A stretch of 64,000 bases of DNA from Solirubrobacter sp963798325 (GTDB lineage Bacteria; Actinomycetota; Thermoleophilia; Solirubrobacterales; Solirubrobacteraceae): positions 1,240,001-1,304,000 of the forward strand of contig CAWCSS010000001.1 in NCBI GenBank assembly GCA_963798325.1. The letters are read 5' to 3'. The stretch's first letter is position 1. Every line of letters begins with the position of its first letter. The translations under genes were made by a program, and so were the position numbers. Of this stretch, positions 42,583-52,377 are shown piece by piece. The notes under the pieces are model-generated. The model ran no database searches. It was given only the letters and a program-made list of their open reading frames with translations, and had not been told where the DNA came from.

Positions 42583-43281
42583 ATGGCCGCCACTCACGCC
42601 GAGCAACAGGCGCACGAGGTCGAGCTCCAGCAGCGCTACGGGCTCCTGCTCTTCGCGCTGGTGGTGCTGTTCCTCGTCCAGGGCATCTCCCCCAGCGGCC
42701 GGTGGGAGGAGGCCGCGATCACCGCGCTCAGCGCGAGCACGCTCGTGCTGGCCATGCGTGCGGGCGAGGTGCGCCGCTGGATCGTGCTGACCGCCGTCAT
42801 CGCCGGTACGGCCCTCACCGCCACGGTCGCCGCACTCGCCGTGACCGGTACCGCGAACACCGCCGCGGCGCGGCTCGCGAGCGGCCTGCTGATCGCCTTC
42901 GCCCCGCCCGCGATCGCCGTCGGCGTGGTCCGCGGGCTGCGCGCCCGCGGGCAGACGACCATCCAGGCCGTGCTCGGCGTCCTCAGCTTCTACCTGATGA
43001 TCGGCATGTTCTGCGCGTTCCTCTACGGCTCGATCGACAACCTGGGCGGCGCGCCGGTGTTCGCCAACGGCGTGTCGGCGACGACCTCCCACTGCCTGTA
43101 CTTCAGCTTCGTCACGCTGACCACGGTCGGCTACGGCGACATCCTCACGCGCTCGGACCTCGGCCACACCGTGGCGATGACGGAGGCGCTCGTCGGGCAG
43201 ATCTATCTCGTCACCGTCGTGGCGCTGCTGGTCGCCGATCTCGGGTCGCGGCGCAACCGCGATTACGATGGGAGGCGATGA
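42583..43281 (+). CDS. two-pore-segment potassium channel protein
   Basis: A 232-residue membrane protein with about six hydrophobic segments. The potassium selectivity filter TVGYGD lies at residues 181-186, preceded by the pore helix HCLYFSFVTLT and followed by a last helix (GQIYLVTVVALLVADLG). It has no large cytoplasmic RCK domain. It would conduct K+ passively across the membrane. The stop overlaps the start of the Fur-family gene (ATGA). Confidence 0.92.
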   Translation: MAATHAEQQAHEVELQQRYGLLLFALVVLFLVQGISPSGRWEEAAITALSASTLVLAMRAGEVRRWIVLTAVIAGTALTATVAALAVTGTANTAAARLASGLLIAFAPPAIAVGVVRGLRARGQTTIQAVLGVLSFYLMIGMFCAFLYGSIDNLGGAPVFANGVSATTSHCLYFSFVTLTTVGYGDILTRSDLGHTVAMTEALVGQIYLVTVVALLVADLGSRRNRDYDGRR

Positions 43282-43727
43282 CCGAAGCGCCGCGCAGCGA
43301 GCCGCTCGCCTTCGCCGATATCGAGGACGTCGCCGCGCTGCTCCGCGGCGCCGGGAGCCGGCTCACGACGCCGCGCCGGCTCGTGCTGGAGGCCCTGTTC
43401 GCCGCCGATGAGCTGCTCTCCGCCGAGCAGATCTCGCTCGGCGCGATGACCGGCGTCAGCCTCGACCTGACGTCGGTCTACCGCAACCTCGAGGTGCTCG
43501 AGGAGCTCGGCATCGTCCGCCACGTGCACTTCGGCCACGGCCCGAGCGTCTATGGCCTGGTCGGCGACGGTGAGCGCGAGTACCTCGTCTGTGAGGGCTG
43601 CGGGAAGGTGCGGACCGTCGATCCGGCCCAGCTCGACGGGGCGCGCGACGCGATCCGCGAGGCGTTCGGCCACGAGGCCCGCTTCACGCACTTCCCGATC
43701 CACGGGCGCTGCGCCGACTGCGTCTGA
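43278..43727 (+). CDS. Fur-family metal-responsive repressor
   Basis: A protein of 149 residues with the Fur winged helix (RLTTPRRLVLEALFAADELL, LTSVYRNLEVLEELGIVRH), the metal-site strand VHFGHGPSVYGL and two zinc-type Cys pairs (CEGCGKV and CADCV). The HxHFGHG-type motif and the adjacent nickel/cobalt transporter suggest a nickel (Nur) or zinc (Zur) sensor rather than an iron sensor. It is co-translated with the potassium channel and convergent with the transporter gene five bases away. Candidate operator at 44829-44857. Confidence 0.9.
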   Translation: MTEAPRSEPLAFADIEDVAALLRGAGSRLTTPRRLVLEALFAADELLSAEQISLGAMTGVSLDLTSVYRNLEVLEELGIVRHVHFGHGPSVYGLVGDGEREYLVCEGCGKVRTVDPAQLDGARDAIREAFGHEARFTHFPIHGRCADCV

Positions 43728-43731
43728 GGCC

Positions 43732-44817
43732 TCAGCCGACCTCGGCCGACCACCGCTCCTCGACGCGTCCGAGGCGCCAGATGGCGACGGCGGCGACCCA
43801 CGTCAGCACGAACAGCCCGCCGATCAGGTAGCCGACGTAGTTGAGGTCCAGGCCGGAGACGAAGTCCCACGGCTGGCCGGTGAGCGTGAGCTTCTCGGCC
43901 AGCACGGACATCAGCTCGATCGTGCCGATCACGAGGGCCACGACCACCGACAGCCACGTGATGGCCATGTTGTAGAAGAGCTTGCGCACCGGCTTGGCGA
44001 ACGCCCAGCCGTAGGCGAAGTTCATGAACACGCCGTCGATCGCGTCGAGCAGCGACATGCCCGCGGCGAACAGGACCGGCAGGCAGAGGATCGCGTAGAT
44101 CGGCAGGCCGCTCGCGGCCGCGGCGCCCGCCGTGGCCAGCAGCGCGATCTCGGTCGCGGTGTCGAACCCGAGCCCGAACAGCAACCCGATCGGGTACATC
44201 TGCCACGACTTGCGGACCGAGCCGGCCGCGCCCTTGTAGAAGCGGTTCATCAGGCCGCGATGGTCGAGGTGGTGCTCGAGCTCGGCCTCGCTGTACTCGC
44301 CGTGGCGCAGGCGGCGGAACACCCTGATGATGCTGATCAGCACCAGCAGGTTGAGGATCCCGAGGATCCACAGGAACATGCCCGAGACCGTCGGCCCGAT
44401 CAAACCGGTGGCCGAATGCAGCCACGACGCGTCGTCGGTCACGGCGCCCGAGAGCCCGCGGATGCCCAGCGTGAAGGCGATCGCCAGCGCGAACACGACG
44501 GTCGAATGCCCGAGCGAGAAGAAGAAGCCCACGCTCAGCGGGCGCTGCCCGTCGCTCATCAGCTTGCGCGTGGTGTTGTCGATCGCGGCGATGTGATCGG
44601 CGTCGAACGCGTGCCGCAACCCGAGCGTGTACGCCGTGAGCCCGATCCCGACCCCGAAGATCTCGGAGTCGCCGAGGCTCAGGTGCTTCGGCGCGATCAC
44701 CCCGAGCAGCAACCCGAAACCGATCACGTGCAGAGCGATCACGACCCCGGCCATCGCCGCGATCCTGGCCCACTCCGCGGGCGTCAAGGCAGCCCGGATC
44801 CGCTTCAGCGTGCCCAC
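43732..44817 (-). CDS. nickel/cobalt transporter (NiCoT family)
   Basis: A 361-residue permease with the NiCoT signature HAFDADHIAAIDN in helix II (residues 69-81). The second family motif is GLGFDTATEIALLA, with FSLGHSTVVFALAI and LFAAGMSLLDAIDGVFMN also conserved. It has about eight transmembrane helices. These are high-affinity single-component importers of Ni2+ or Co2+. Start is GTG 44817. The Fur-type protein encoded next door is its probable regulator, and the LarA homologue at 30 kb is a potential nickel consumer. Confidence 0.93.
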   Translation of the reverse strand: MGTLKRIRAALTPAEWARIAAMAGVVIALHVIGFGLLLGVIAPKHLSLGDSEIFGVGIGLTAYTLGLRHAFDADHIAAIDNTTRKLMSDGQRPLSVGFFFSLGHSTVVFALAIAFTLGIRGLSGAVTDDASWLHSATGLIGPTVSGMFLWILGILNLLVLISIIRVFRRLRHGEYSEAELEHHLDHRGLMNRFYKGAAGSVRKSWQMYPIGLLFGLGFDTATEIALLATAGAAAASGLPIYAILCLPVLFAAGMSLLDAIDGVFMNFAYGWAFAKPVRKLFYNMAITWLSVVVALVIGTIELMSVLAEKLTLTGQPWDFVSGLDLNYVGYLIGGLFVLTWVAAVAIWRLGRVEERWSAEVG

Positions 44818-44828
44818 CGAACGCGACC

Positions 44829-44857
44829 TTATCGCTATTGCAAGTCGTTCGCGATTA
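44829..44857. promoter_or_regulatory. candidate Fur/Nur-type operator
   Basis: TTATCGCTA (44829-44837) and TCGCGATTA (44849-44857) form a 7-of-9 inverted repeat around TTGCAAGTCGT. It lies 12 bp upstream of the nickel transporter start, where a repressor would block it. The AT-rich, TTGCAA-containing core resembles sites of Nur/Zur regulators. The assignment rests on position and partial symmetry. Confidence 0.5.
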
Positions 44858-44901
44858 GGCCGCCCGCGTTACGTTCCGGGGCCTCGCGAGACTGCACCCG
44901 C

Positions 44902-45411
44902 GTGGACAGCTCATTTCGCCCGGGCGCGCGCTTCCCGGACTGCACGCTCACCGATCACGCCGGCAACCGTCGCACGCTGGCCGATCTCGTCGCCGGCGAC
45001 CCCGCCGTGGTGCAGTTCTACCGCGGCTGGTGGTGCCCCAAGGAGCAGGCGTTCTTCCGCCGCCTCGTCGCGCTCCAGGACGAGGTCGAGGTCGCGTACA
45101 CGCGGATCATCTCTGTCAGCGTCGACCCGCCGGAGGTGTCGGCGGCCTTCCGCGCCGGGCTCGGGGCGCGCTGGACCTTCCTGTGCGACCCCGACCGCGC
45201 CGTGCAGGCGCAGCTCGGCCTGCGCGAGACGAGCGACACGGTCAACGACCCGTACGCTCCGACCGTCTTCACGCTGTTCCCCGATCTGACCGTGCACCGC
45301 GCCTATGACGGGTACTGGTTCTGGGGACGACCGACGATGGAGGAGCTGCGCGCCGACCTGCGCGCGATCACGCGCTCGATCCGCAGCGACTGGGAGGCGC
45401 CGACGGCATGA
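44902..45411 (+). CDS. thioredoxin-fold redoxin / peroxiredoxin-like protein
   Basis: A 169-residue redoxin of the AhpC/TSA type: LTDHAGNRRTLADLVAGDPA then FYRGWWCPKEQAFFRRLVAL, with Cys45 at the peroxidatic position and Glu where CxxC enzymes have the second Cys. Another Cys lies at residue 14. The C-terminus holds APTVFTLFPDLTVHRAYDGY and a helix. Start is GTG 44902, divergent from the nickel transporter. It overlaps the following gene by four bases (ATGA). Confidence 0.85.
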   Translation: MDSSFRPGARFPDCTLTDHAGNRRTLADLVAGDPAVVQFYRGWWCPKEQAFFRRLVALQDEVEVAYTRIISVSVDPPEVSAAFRAGLGARWTFLCDPDRAVQAQLGLRETSDTVNDPYAPTVFTLFPDLTVHRAYDGYWFWGRPTMEELRADLRAITRSIRSDWEAPTA

Positions 45412-45926
45412 GCTGGTGCTGGCTGGACCTGCTCGCCGACCCGTCCGGCGACGCGACGGCGCAGGCGGCGATCTTCGAGCCCGACGGCCGCCCGGCGGGC
45501 TGGCTCGCGGCCTGGCGGCAACGAGCCCGGCCGACCCGCGCCGCGCGCCGGATCGACGAGCGCATCGTCGATCCCGCCGGCGAGCCCGCCTGGATCTCGC
45601 TCGTCCGCCCGCCCGAGGGCGTGCGCCTGGCGTTCGACGATCTCGCGGTGCAGCACGCCCGCCGGCGGGTGCTGGCCGAGCGCCCGCCCGACGCGATCTC
45701 GACCCTGCTCAGCGACGCCTCACACTTCGAAGGCGCGCTGACGGTCATCCGCGGCGACCCGGCGAGGCTCCGCGACGACCCGTTCGCCCGCGTGTTCGGC
45801 GCCCGCATCCTGCGCGTCGACGCTGGGCTGTTCGGACGCGTGCCGCCTCCCTGCGGGCCGACGATCGAACGCTACGGCAGCGCGCAGCCGTGGCCGTGGG
45901 ATCGCTACGAAGCCGCCCACACGTAG
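45408..45926 (+). CDS. hypothetical protein co-translated with redoxin
   Basis: This 172-residue protein is not recognised. It is soluble, Trp- and Arg-rich (WCWLDLLADPSGDATAQAAI; PAGWLAAWRQRARPTRAARR), with a helix-strand middle (ISTLLSDASHFEGALTVIRG) and the ending QPWPWDRYEAAHT. No catalytic motif stands out. Its ATG overlaps the stop of the redoxin gene, so the two proteins are probably made together and may act on the same process. Confidence 0.7.
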   Translation: MSWCWLDLLADPSGDATAQAAIFEPDGRPAGWLAAWRQRARPTRAARRIDERIVDPAGEPAWISLVRPPEGVRLAFDDLAVQHARRRVLAERPPDAISTLLSDASHFEGALTVIRGDPARLRDDPFARVFGARILRVDAGLFGRVPPPCGPTIERYGSAQPWPWDRYEAAHT

Positions 45927-46005
45927 CGTTCGCTCGAGCCTGACCGACCTGTCGCACCTGGGCCCCGCACCGATGAGTTTCACCGACCGTGCCGGTCTAG
46001 GAGGC

Positions 46006-46470
46006 ATGAGCACTCCCACACACCCCGGCCGCATGCTGTTCGTCAACCTCCCCGTGGCCGACGTCGCGCGCAGCAAGGCGTTCTTCACGAAGCTCGGGTT
46101 CAGCTTCAACCCGCTGTTCAGCGACGAGACCTCGGCCTGCATGCTGGTCAGCGACCAGGCCTTCTTCATGCTGCTCAGCCGCGAGAAGTTCGCGGAGTTC
46201 TCGAAGCTGCCGGTCGCCGATCCCACCACGCACGCCCTGTCGCTGTACTGCTTCAGCGTGTCATCGCGCGATGAGGTCGATTCGGTCAGCGCCGCCGCGC
46301 TCGCGGCGGGCGGCACCGAGGTCGATGACGCCGAAGATCACGGCTTCATGTACTCGCGCAGCTTCTTCGACCTCGACGGCCACGGCTGGCAGATCATGTG
46401 GATGGACCCGGCGGCGGCGGAGCAGGGCCCCGAGGAGTTCGCGGCCTCCACGCAGAACGCCGGCGCATAG
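46006..46470 (+). CDS. VOC family (glyoxalase/bleomycin-resistance fold) protein
   Basis: A 154-residue VOC-fold protein: MLFVNLPVADVARSKAFFTK begins the first beta-alpha-beta module, and MYSRSFFDLDGHGWQIMWMD closes the second with DLDGH and a metal-type Glu/Asp position. It resembles PhnB/lactoylglutathione-lyase-like members often annotated only as VOC proteins. The start is uncertain: AGGAGG abuts ATG 46006 with only one base between, and ATG 45973 and 46033 are alternatives. Function is not predicted. Confidence 0.85.
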   Translation: MSTPTHPGRMLFVNLPVADVARSKAFFTKLGFSFNPLFSDETSACMLVSDQAFFMLLSREKFAEFSKLPVADPTTHALSLYCFSVSSRDEVDSVSAAALAAGGTEVDDAEDHGFMYSRSFFDLDGHGWQIMWMDPAAAEQGPEEFAASTQNAGA

Positions 46471-46489
46471 CCGCCGATCCGGCTCGCGC

Positions 46490-47647
46490 TTAGACCCCGC
46501 TCAGCTCGGCTTCGCGCATGGTCTGATGGCGGAACGCGAACACGCCGGCGGCCAGCAGCGCGCCGAGCAGCGCGACGCCCCAGACCGTGCGCAGCGCGTG
46601 CGTGCCGCCCCAGACGATCGCCAGCAGGAAGACGAAGGCCACGACCGCCCAGGCGATCCCCGGCTGCTCGTTGAGCACGGGCGCGATCCGGCCGCGGACG
46701 GCCACCGCGGGCCTGGTCGGCCCGGCCAGCAGCGCGCCCAGCAGGGCGATCGCGCCGTAGAGGATCACCGCCCAGCCGATCTCGCCCAGGATCGCGGTGC
46801 CGATCAGCCAGACCTGATGGCCGGCCTGCGTCGACACGGGCGTGGTGAGTGCCTCGACGGCCACGTTGCCGCCGACGCGGCGCACGACGAGCACCAGCAA
46901 CCCGACCAGCAGGAACGCCCAGCCGATGTTGCGCAACGTCTCGCGGCGCTCGCCGCGGGCCAGGTAGATCGCCAGGGCGAACATGCCCAGCACGAGCACC
47001 AGCAGCAGCGCGCTGAGCACCCGCACGGCGCGTACGGCGGTCTGCGCGGCGGCGAGCTGGTCGGAGCGCATCAGCGTGATCACGCCCACGTCCGGCGGGA
47101 CCCGGGCCAGCGCCGACGCCGGCAGGCCAAGATCGGTGCCGAGCGCCTTGACCACCTCGCTGAGATCGAGCGTGACGGCGCCGTCACCGGTCGAGATGCC
47201 GTCGCCGGTCTTGTTCTCGAGCACGTTGACGAGCTTGCTCTGCGCCTGCGAGCTGGCGTCGATGAACAGCTGCTGCACGTGCGGAGCCTCGAGCAGGCGA
47301 TTGACCGCATCGGTCGCGGGCTGGCGCAGCGCCCCGGCGGCGGTCGGGGCCAGGCCCTGCAACGCGGTCGGCAGTTGCTGCGCGAGCGCGGAGGAGACGT
47401 CGACGTTGGCGTAGAGCTCGTTGACGAGGTAGGTCGACAGCGTGTCGCGCACGCGCGCGTCCTGGATCAGCTCGGCGCTGGCGTCCCGCCACGCCTGCTG
47501 ATCGAGCATCTGGCGATGGACCCACGTGGTCAGGATCGAGCCCAGCCCGATCAGCGAGGCGACGACGACGAGCGCCCAGATCAGTGCGCGCCGCCGGCCG
47601 CTCAACTGCGGCGCTGGCGTCTTCAGCGGCGCCGGTTCGGTGATCAT
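46490..47647 (-). CDS. multispanning membrane protein with extracytoplasmic domain
   Basis: From ATG 47647 the 385-residue protein has one N-terminal helix (ALIWALVVVASLIGLGSILT), a 190-residue extracytoplasmic helical region (QMLDQQAWRDASAELIQDAR through DLSEVVKALGTDLGL), then five C-terminal transmembrane helices. A WGGTHALRTVWG segment lies near the end. Proteins with this layout are widespread but uncharacterised in actinobacteria. The long N-terminal frame extension to 47851 is Arg/Ser-rich and not credible. Confidence 0.8.
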   Translation of the reverse strand: MITEPAPLKTPAPQLSGRRRALIWALVVVASLIGLGSILTTWVHRQMLDQQAWRDASAELIQDARVRDTLSTYLVNELYANVDVSSALAQQLPTALQGLAPTAAGALRQPATDAVNRLLEAPHVQQLFIDASSQAQSKLVNVLENKTGDGISTGDGAVTLDLSEVVKALGTDLGLPASALARVPPDVGVITLMRSDQLAAAQTAVRAVRVLSALLLVLVLGMFALAIYLARGERRETLRNIGWAFLLVGLLVLVVRRVGGNVAVEALTTPVSTQAGHQVWLIGTAILGEIGWAVILYGAIALLGALLAGPTRPAVAVRGRIAPVLNEQPGIAWAVVAFVFLLAIVWGGTHALRTVWGVALLGALLAAGVFAFRHQTMREAELSGV

Positions 47648-47702
47648 TGCGCGATCATCGACCGGTCGCGGCGGGATCGCCTCACCCGTTTCGGGGGAAG
47701 CG

Positions 47703-49670
47703 CTAGGGAACGTCCACGACGACCTTCGAACGCGACCCGACGAAGGTCGCCGTGCGCACGGCGACGACGTGCACGCCGGCGCCGGGCAGCGTGACGCGGT
47801 AGGTGCGCTCGCGTCTGCCGAGCGTGACCCTGCGCGTGACCAGCGGCTCACCGTCGTACGCGAGCGCGTCGTCGCCGGTGACGAACATCGGCAGCTTCTC
47901 GTCGACCCCCGGTGCGCGGAAGCTCACCTCGATCTTGTCGTTCACGCGCCGCGCGCGGAGGTCGCTCGGCCGCGGGACCCCTGCTCCCCGCGCGTGGGCG
48001 ATGCGCACGGTGACCGTCCTCGTCGCCGGGTACAGCGCGCTGGGCGCGCCCGTGACCATGCGCAGGCGCACCCGCCCAGGGCGGGCGGGCGCCGCGATCG
48101 ACGCGCCGTAGACGCGCAGGACGCCCCGACCGCCCTTCGGCAGCCGCAGGAAGCCCACGTCGCCGAGCACGTCGACGATCGCGTGCACCTGGCACGGTGA
48201 GCTGCAGGTGACCGGCAGGCGCAGCGGCTCGTCGTCGTCCAGCGTCCGGTCGCGGGGAGTGCCGAACGTCACGCGCGGGGTGCTCGGTGGCGTGACCGCG
48301 ACGAGCAGGTTCTGGGCGGCCAGGCGCAGGCGGAAGGCCGAGGTGTCCGAACTGGTGTCCGGATCGTCACCCTGCCCCTCCGTCCAGATCAGGGCCGCAG
48401 TGCCGTCGGCGAGGACCAGCGGGGCGACCATGCCCGACTGGGCGTACACCGGTCCGAGCGCCACGGGCGGCGGTGCCGGACCGCCGGCCAGCGGGACCAC
48501 CGCCAGCTGCGGGATCAGGTCGCCGAGCGTCGAGGGGCGCGCGTACGTGACCACCGCGCCGGCGCCGTCGGGGGTGAGCGCGACGCGCATGGAGTTCTCG
48601 CCGGAGGTGAACGTGCCCTTCCCGAAGGAGCCGAACACCGCCTGGACGTAGGCGCGAGAGTCGTAGAACGGGTCATAGCCGGGCGGGTTCATGGACGGCC
48701 CGTCGAGCACCCTGCGCGCCGGCGAGAAGGGCCCGGCGGCGGCGCGCGTGACGACGTGCACGTCGGCCTCGCGGTAGCCCTGCCACGTGACGACCGCGGC
48801 GCCGTTGGGGCGCAGGCGCGCCGCCACCTGGACGCCGCGCTGATCCGGCGCCGGCGCGAGCGGCGCTGCCGGAGCGAACGCACCGCCCGGCGCGCGTTCG
48901 GCCGCGACCACGGACTGGCCGTCCGACAGCGCGATCAGCGCACCCCCGTCCGCGGCCACGGCAAGGCTCGGCGTGGTGAAGTAGGACGCCACGGTGACCG
49001 GCGTGGCCGTAGCGAAGCGCCCGCCCGGCGGCGCGATCGCCACTTCGACAGGGATCCTGACCGACTTCGCGGTGGCCTCGACGCTCGACGTGACGAGGAA
49101 CGCCTCACCGGTGGCGGCGATCCCAGGGACGATCGAGTCCAGCCGCCGCGAGTCCACCCCGACCGGCTCCACCGCCCCGAACGCCGCGCCCGGGGCGCGC
49201 CGCGCGACCCGGAAGCGCCGCGGAGCGGTGCCCGTCGCGCCGAACCGGTGTTCCTTCCAGGCGACGATCGCGTCCCCGCGCTCGGACACGGCCGCGGCGA
49301 TCTCGTCGCGGATCGCCTCGGTGTCCCCGCCGGCGAGGGTGACGGGGGCGCTCCACGCGCCGCCGGGATCGCGTACGGCCACGACCAGCGTTCCGCCGAC
49401 CGTGCCGGCGATCACGCCGGCCCCCGTCGGGCTCGTCGCGATCGCCTCGCATCGGAATCCCTCGCCGAGCTTGATCGTCGGGCCCGGCTGCAGGCCGCTG
49501 CGGGTCGCCCGCACGAAGCGCACGCCGTCGCGGGCGGGCGCAACCACCTCGCCCGGCGTGTCCGTGACGTCAACGCAGTAGCGATCCCCGCGCAGCACGA
49601 GCGGCGGCGCCTCGGTCAATCCGGTGGGGGCGGCGATCAGGGACGCTCCGAGCAGCGACAGCAGACGCAT
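47703..49670 (-). CDS. large secreted protein with sialidase-like repeats
   Basis: A signal peptide (MRLLSLLGASLIAAPTGLT) precedes a 655-residue extracellular protein. The first 430 residues contain recurring units such as VAVRDPGGAWSAPVTLAG, VAIAPPGGRFATATPVTV and VVAAERAPGGAFAPAAPLAP, a loose beta-propeller pattern. The C-terminal part holds two Ig-like beta domains (LRLPVTCSSPCQVHAIVDVL; RSKVVVDVP at the end) with a Cys pair. No catalytic residues can be named. Possibly a surface adhesin or polymer-binding protein. Confidence 0.8.
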   Translation of the reverse strand: MRLLSLLGASLIAAPTGLTEAPPLVLRGDRYCVDVTDTPGEVVAPARDGVRFVRATRSGLQPGPTIKLGEGFRCEAIATSPTGAGVIAGTVGGTLVVAVRDPGGAWSAPVTLAGGDTEAIRDEIAAAVSERGDAIVAWKEHRFGATGTAPRRFRVARRAPGAAFGAVEPVGVDSRRLDSIVPGIAATGEAFLVTSSVEATAKSVRIPVEVAIAPPGGRFATATPVTVASYFTTPSLAVAADGGALIALSDGQSVVAAERAPGGAFAPAAPLAPAPDQRGVQVAARLRPNGAAVVTWQGYREADVHVVTRAAAGPFSPARRVLDGPSMNPPGYDPFYDSRAYVQAVFGSFGKGTFTSGENSMRVALTPDGAGAVVTYARPSTLGDLIPQLAVVPLAGGPAPPPVALGPVYAQSGMVAPLVLADGTAALIWTEGQGDDPDTSSDTSAFRLRLAAQNLLVAVTPPSTPRVTFGTPRDRTLDDDEPLRLPVTCSSPCQVHAIVDVLGDVGFLRLPKGGRGVLRVYGASIAAPARPGRVRLRMVTGAPSALYPATRTVTVRIAHARGAGVPRPSDLRARRVNDKIEVSFRAPGVDEKLPMFVTGDDALAYDGEPLVTRRVTLGRRERTYRVTLPGAGVHVVAVRTATFVGSRSKVVVDVP

Positions 49671-49790
49671 CGCCGGAGCCTAACCAGTGAGGAAGCCCTC
49701 CTGCGCGGGTTGCCAGGTGGTGCGTACATCCCCAAGCGGGTGTGGTTGACGCCCTTGCCCCCGGCCGCGTGGCTGCAGGAGGCTGGACCC

Positions 49791-52317
49791 ATGCAGCCGG
49801 GAACGGAGCTCTCGGCGATCGCCCACCCGCCGCTGGTGTGCACGCAGATCCAGGTCCCGGTGCGCGCGCGCAGGCCGATCGCGCGACCGCGGCTGACCGA
49901 ACGCGTCGGCGTGACGCCCGTGACACTCGTGTGCGGGCCCGCCGGTTCCGGGAAGACGACGCTGGTCTCGGACTGGGCGTCGCGGGCGGATCGGCCGGTC
50001 GGCTGGGTGTCGCTCGAGCGCGAGGACGATGACCCGTACCGGTTGTGGCGCGCGGTGCTGGCGAGCCTGCGCGCGGCCGGCGCTGTCCCGGCCGGCTCCA
50101 CGCTCGATCAGCTGCAGCCCGGCATGTCGGCCTCGCCCGAGTTCCCGGCGCTGCTGATCAACGCACTGGCCGAGCTTCCGGCCGCGACCGTGCTCGTGCT
50201 CGACGACGTGCACCTCCTGCGCACGCGCACGGTGCGCGACCAGCTCGGCTTCCTGCTGCTGCACGTGCCGGCCCCGCTGGCCATCGTGCTCGCCTCCCGG
50301 TCGGATCCGGTGCTGCCACTGCACGTCCTGCGCGTTCGCACGTTGCTGAGCGAGATCCGCACCGACGCCCTGGCGTTCGACCGCCGCGAGGCGGCGAGCC
50401 TGCTCAGCGCGCACGGGCTCGACCTCGACGAGGCATCGATCGCCACGTTGCAGGCGCGCACGGAAGGCTGGGCCGCCGGATTGCGGATGGCCGCCCTGAG
50501 CCTGCAGCGCGAGCGCGACCCGGCCGCGTTCGTCTCCCGGTTCGCCGGTGACGACCGCTTCGTCGGGGACTACCTGATGGCCGAGGTCCTCGATCGACTG
50601 CCGGGCCCGGACCGCGACTTTCTGCTCGACGCCGCCGGCGTCGACTCCATCTGCGGCGCGCTGGCCGAGGCCCTGACCGAGGTTCCCGACGGAGACGCGA
50701 CGCTGGAGCGCCTCGCCGCCACGACCGGCTTCATGCACCGCGTGCCCGGGCAGCCCGGCTGGTGGCGCTTCCACCGGCTGTTCGGCGAGCTGTTGCGCGC
50801 ACGGCTGCATCATCAGCACGGCGACCGCAAGCGCCTCGCCCACCGGCGTGCCGCGACCTGGTACGCGGACAACGACATGGTGCTCGACGCGCTGCGCCAC
50901 GCGGGCACCGGTCGCGACGGTACGCAGATGGCCGGGCTGCTCGCGCCGCACTGGCGCGAGCTCTATCGCGGCCGGGCACCGGCGGGCCCTCAGCGCGGCG
51001 CTGGACGCGATCCCGGACGACGCGATCAACGGCCACCCGGAGCTGTCCGTGGCGGCCACGTGCGTCCGCTTCGGCGCGGCCGACATCGAGCGTGCCCGCG
51101 AGCACCTGGCGCACGCGCCGGCCGGCCTCACGCTCGCTCGCCTGTGCGCCGCGCGCCACGACGGCGACGACATCGACCTCGACGACGCCGGACACGATCC
51201 GCTCGCGCTGGTCAGCGCCGGGGTCGCGGCGTTGTGGTCGTTCGCCTTCGAGCGCGCCGAGCATCACCTCGGGCGGGCACGGATCGCGGCCCGCGCCACG
51301 GGAGCCCGCTACCTCGAGCTCGACGCGCTCGCGCACCTCGCGCTGACGCGGGTGCTGCACGACGGACCGGCCGCGGCGTCCGAGCCCGCGCGCGAGGCAC
51401 AGCGGCTCGCCGGCCGGCCGGCCTTCACGCGAACGGCCGCAGCCGCCGCGACCGAGGCCGCGCTCGCGCACATCGCCTTCTTCGAGGATCGGCCGGCCGA
51501 CGCCGAGGCGCACCTGGCCGACGCGCTGGGCGGCCCCGCCGAGCCGATGCTCCGGCGGACGCTGCTGCGCTTGAGCGACCTCTTCGAGCTGGCGTACGGT
51601 GGCCGTGCTTCATCCTCGCTCACCCGGCGGCCGGCGGCGGGCGGCCGGCGCGCGCTCGACCTCGTCGTGCGTGCCCGGCGGCAACTCGCCGACGGCGATC
51701 CGGTGGGTGCGCGGGCCACGCTCGACACGGCGCCGGACGACATCGGAGAGACGCGCGTCGCCGCCGCGATGATCGCCGTCCGGGACGCGCCCGAGGCGGC
51801 ACTGGACCTGCTCCGGGCGTCCGCCCCGCCCCTGCTCGGAAGCACCCGCGTCGAGGCGCTGATCGTCGAGGCGCTCGCCCATGACCGGCTCGGAGCGCCC
51901 GCCTGGGCGACGGACGCGATGGAGCGCGCGCTGCGGTGCGCCGAGGCGGCCGGGCATCGTTCCGTCTTCCTGCTGCACCCCGAGGCTCACCACATCGTCG
52001 TGGCCCGCATCGCCGCGGGAACGGCGCACCGCTCCCTCGCGGGCGAGGTGCTGGCCGCCATCGAGAACGCGCTGAGCGCGGCGACGAAGACCTCGCCCCC
52101 GCCGTTGGCGGACCCGATCACCGCCCGCGAGTGCGACATCCTCAGGTTGCTTCCCACCACCGCCGGCAACCGCGAGATCGCGGCCGAGCTCGACGTGACC
52201 GTCAACACGGTCAAGACCCACCTGCGCGCGATCTATCGCAAGCTCGGCGCGTCCGACCGGCGAGCGGCCGTGGAGCGCGCCCACGAGCTGCAGCTCGTGC
52301 AACGGGTCGCGCGCTGA
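49791..52317 (+). pseudogene. LuxR-family ATPase regulator (MalT-like), one frameshift
   Basis: ATG 49791 follows AGGAGG. The N-terminal half is a STAND-type ATPase: Walker A LVCGPAGSGKTTLVSDW, Walker B TVLVLDDVHLLRT, and LASRSDPVLPLHVLRVR, as in MalT-like large LuxR regulators. After WRELYRGRAPA the frame shifts; removing one G from 50983-50986 continues into LSAALDAIPDDAINGHPELS, a helical repeat region and a C-terminal LuxR helix-turn-helix (REIAAELDVTVNTVKTHLRA). The total is about 841 residues. The break is a lengthened G run, so the gene is probably intact. It likely activates transcription on binding an unknown inducer. Confidence 0.88.
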
Positions 52318-52377
52318 CCGCTCCTCACCCGATCCGTGTGATGCAGCGGGCGCCGCGGTGCACAAGAGTCGACAGAT

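Noticed and set aside
48756..49790. Long N-terminal extension of the LuxR regulator
   Set aside because: Arg-rich and antisense to the secreted-protein gene; the ATG at 49791 with AGGAGG gives a normal STAND ATPase start.
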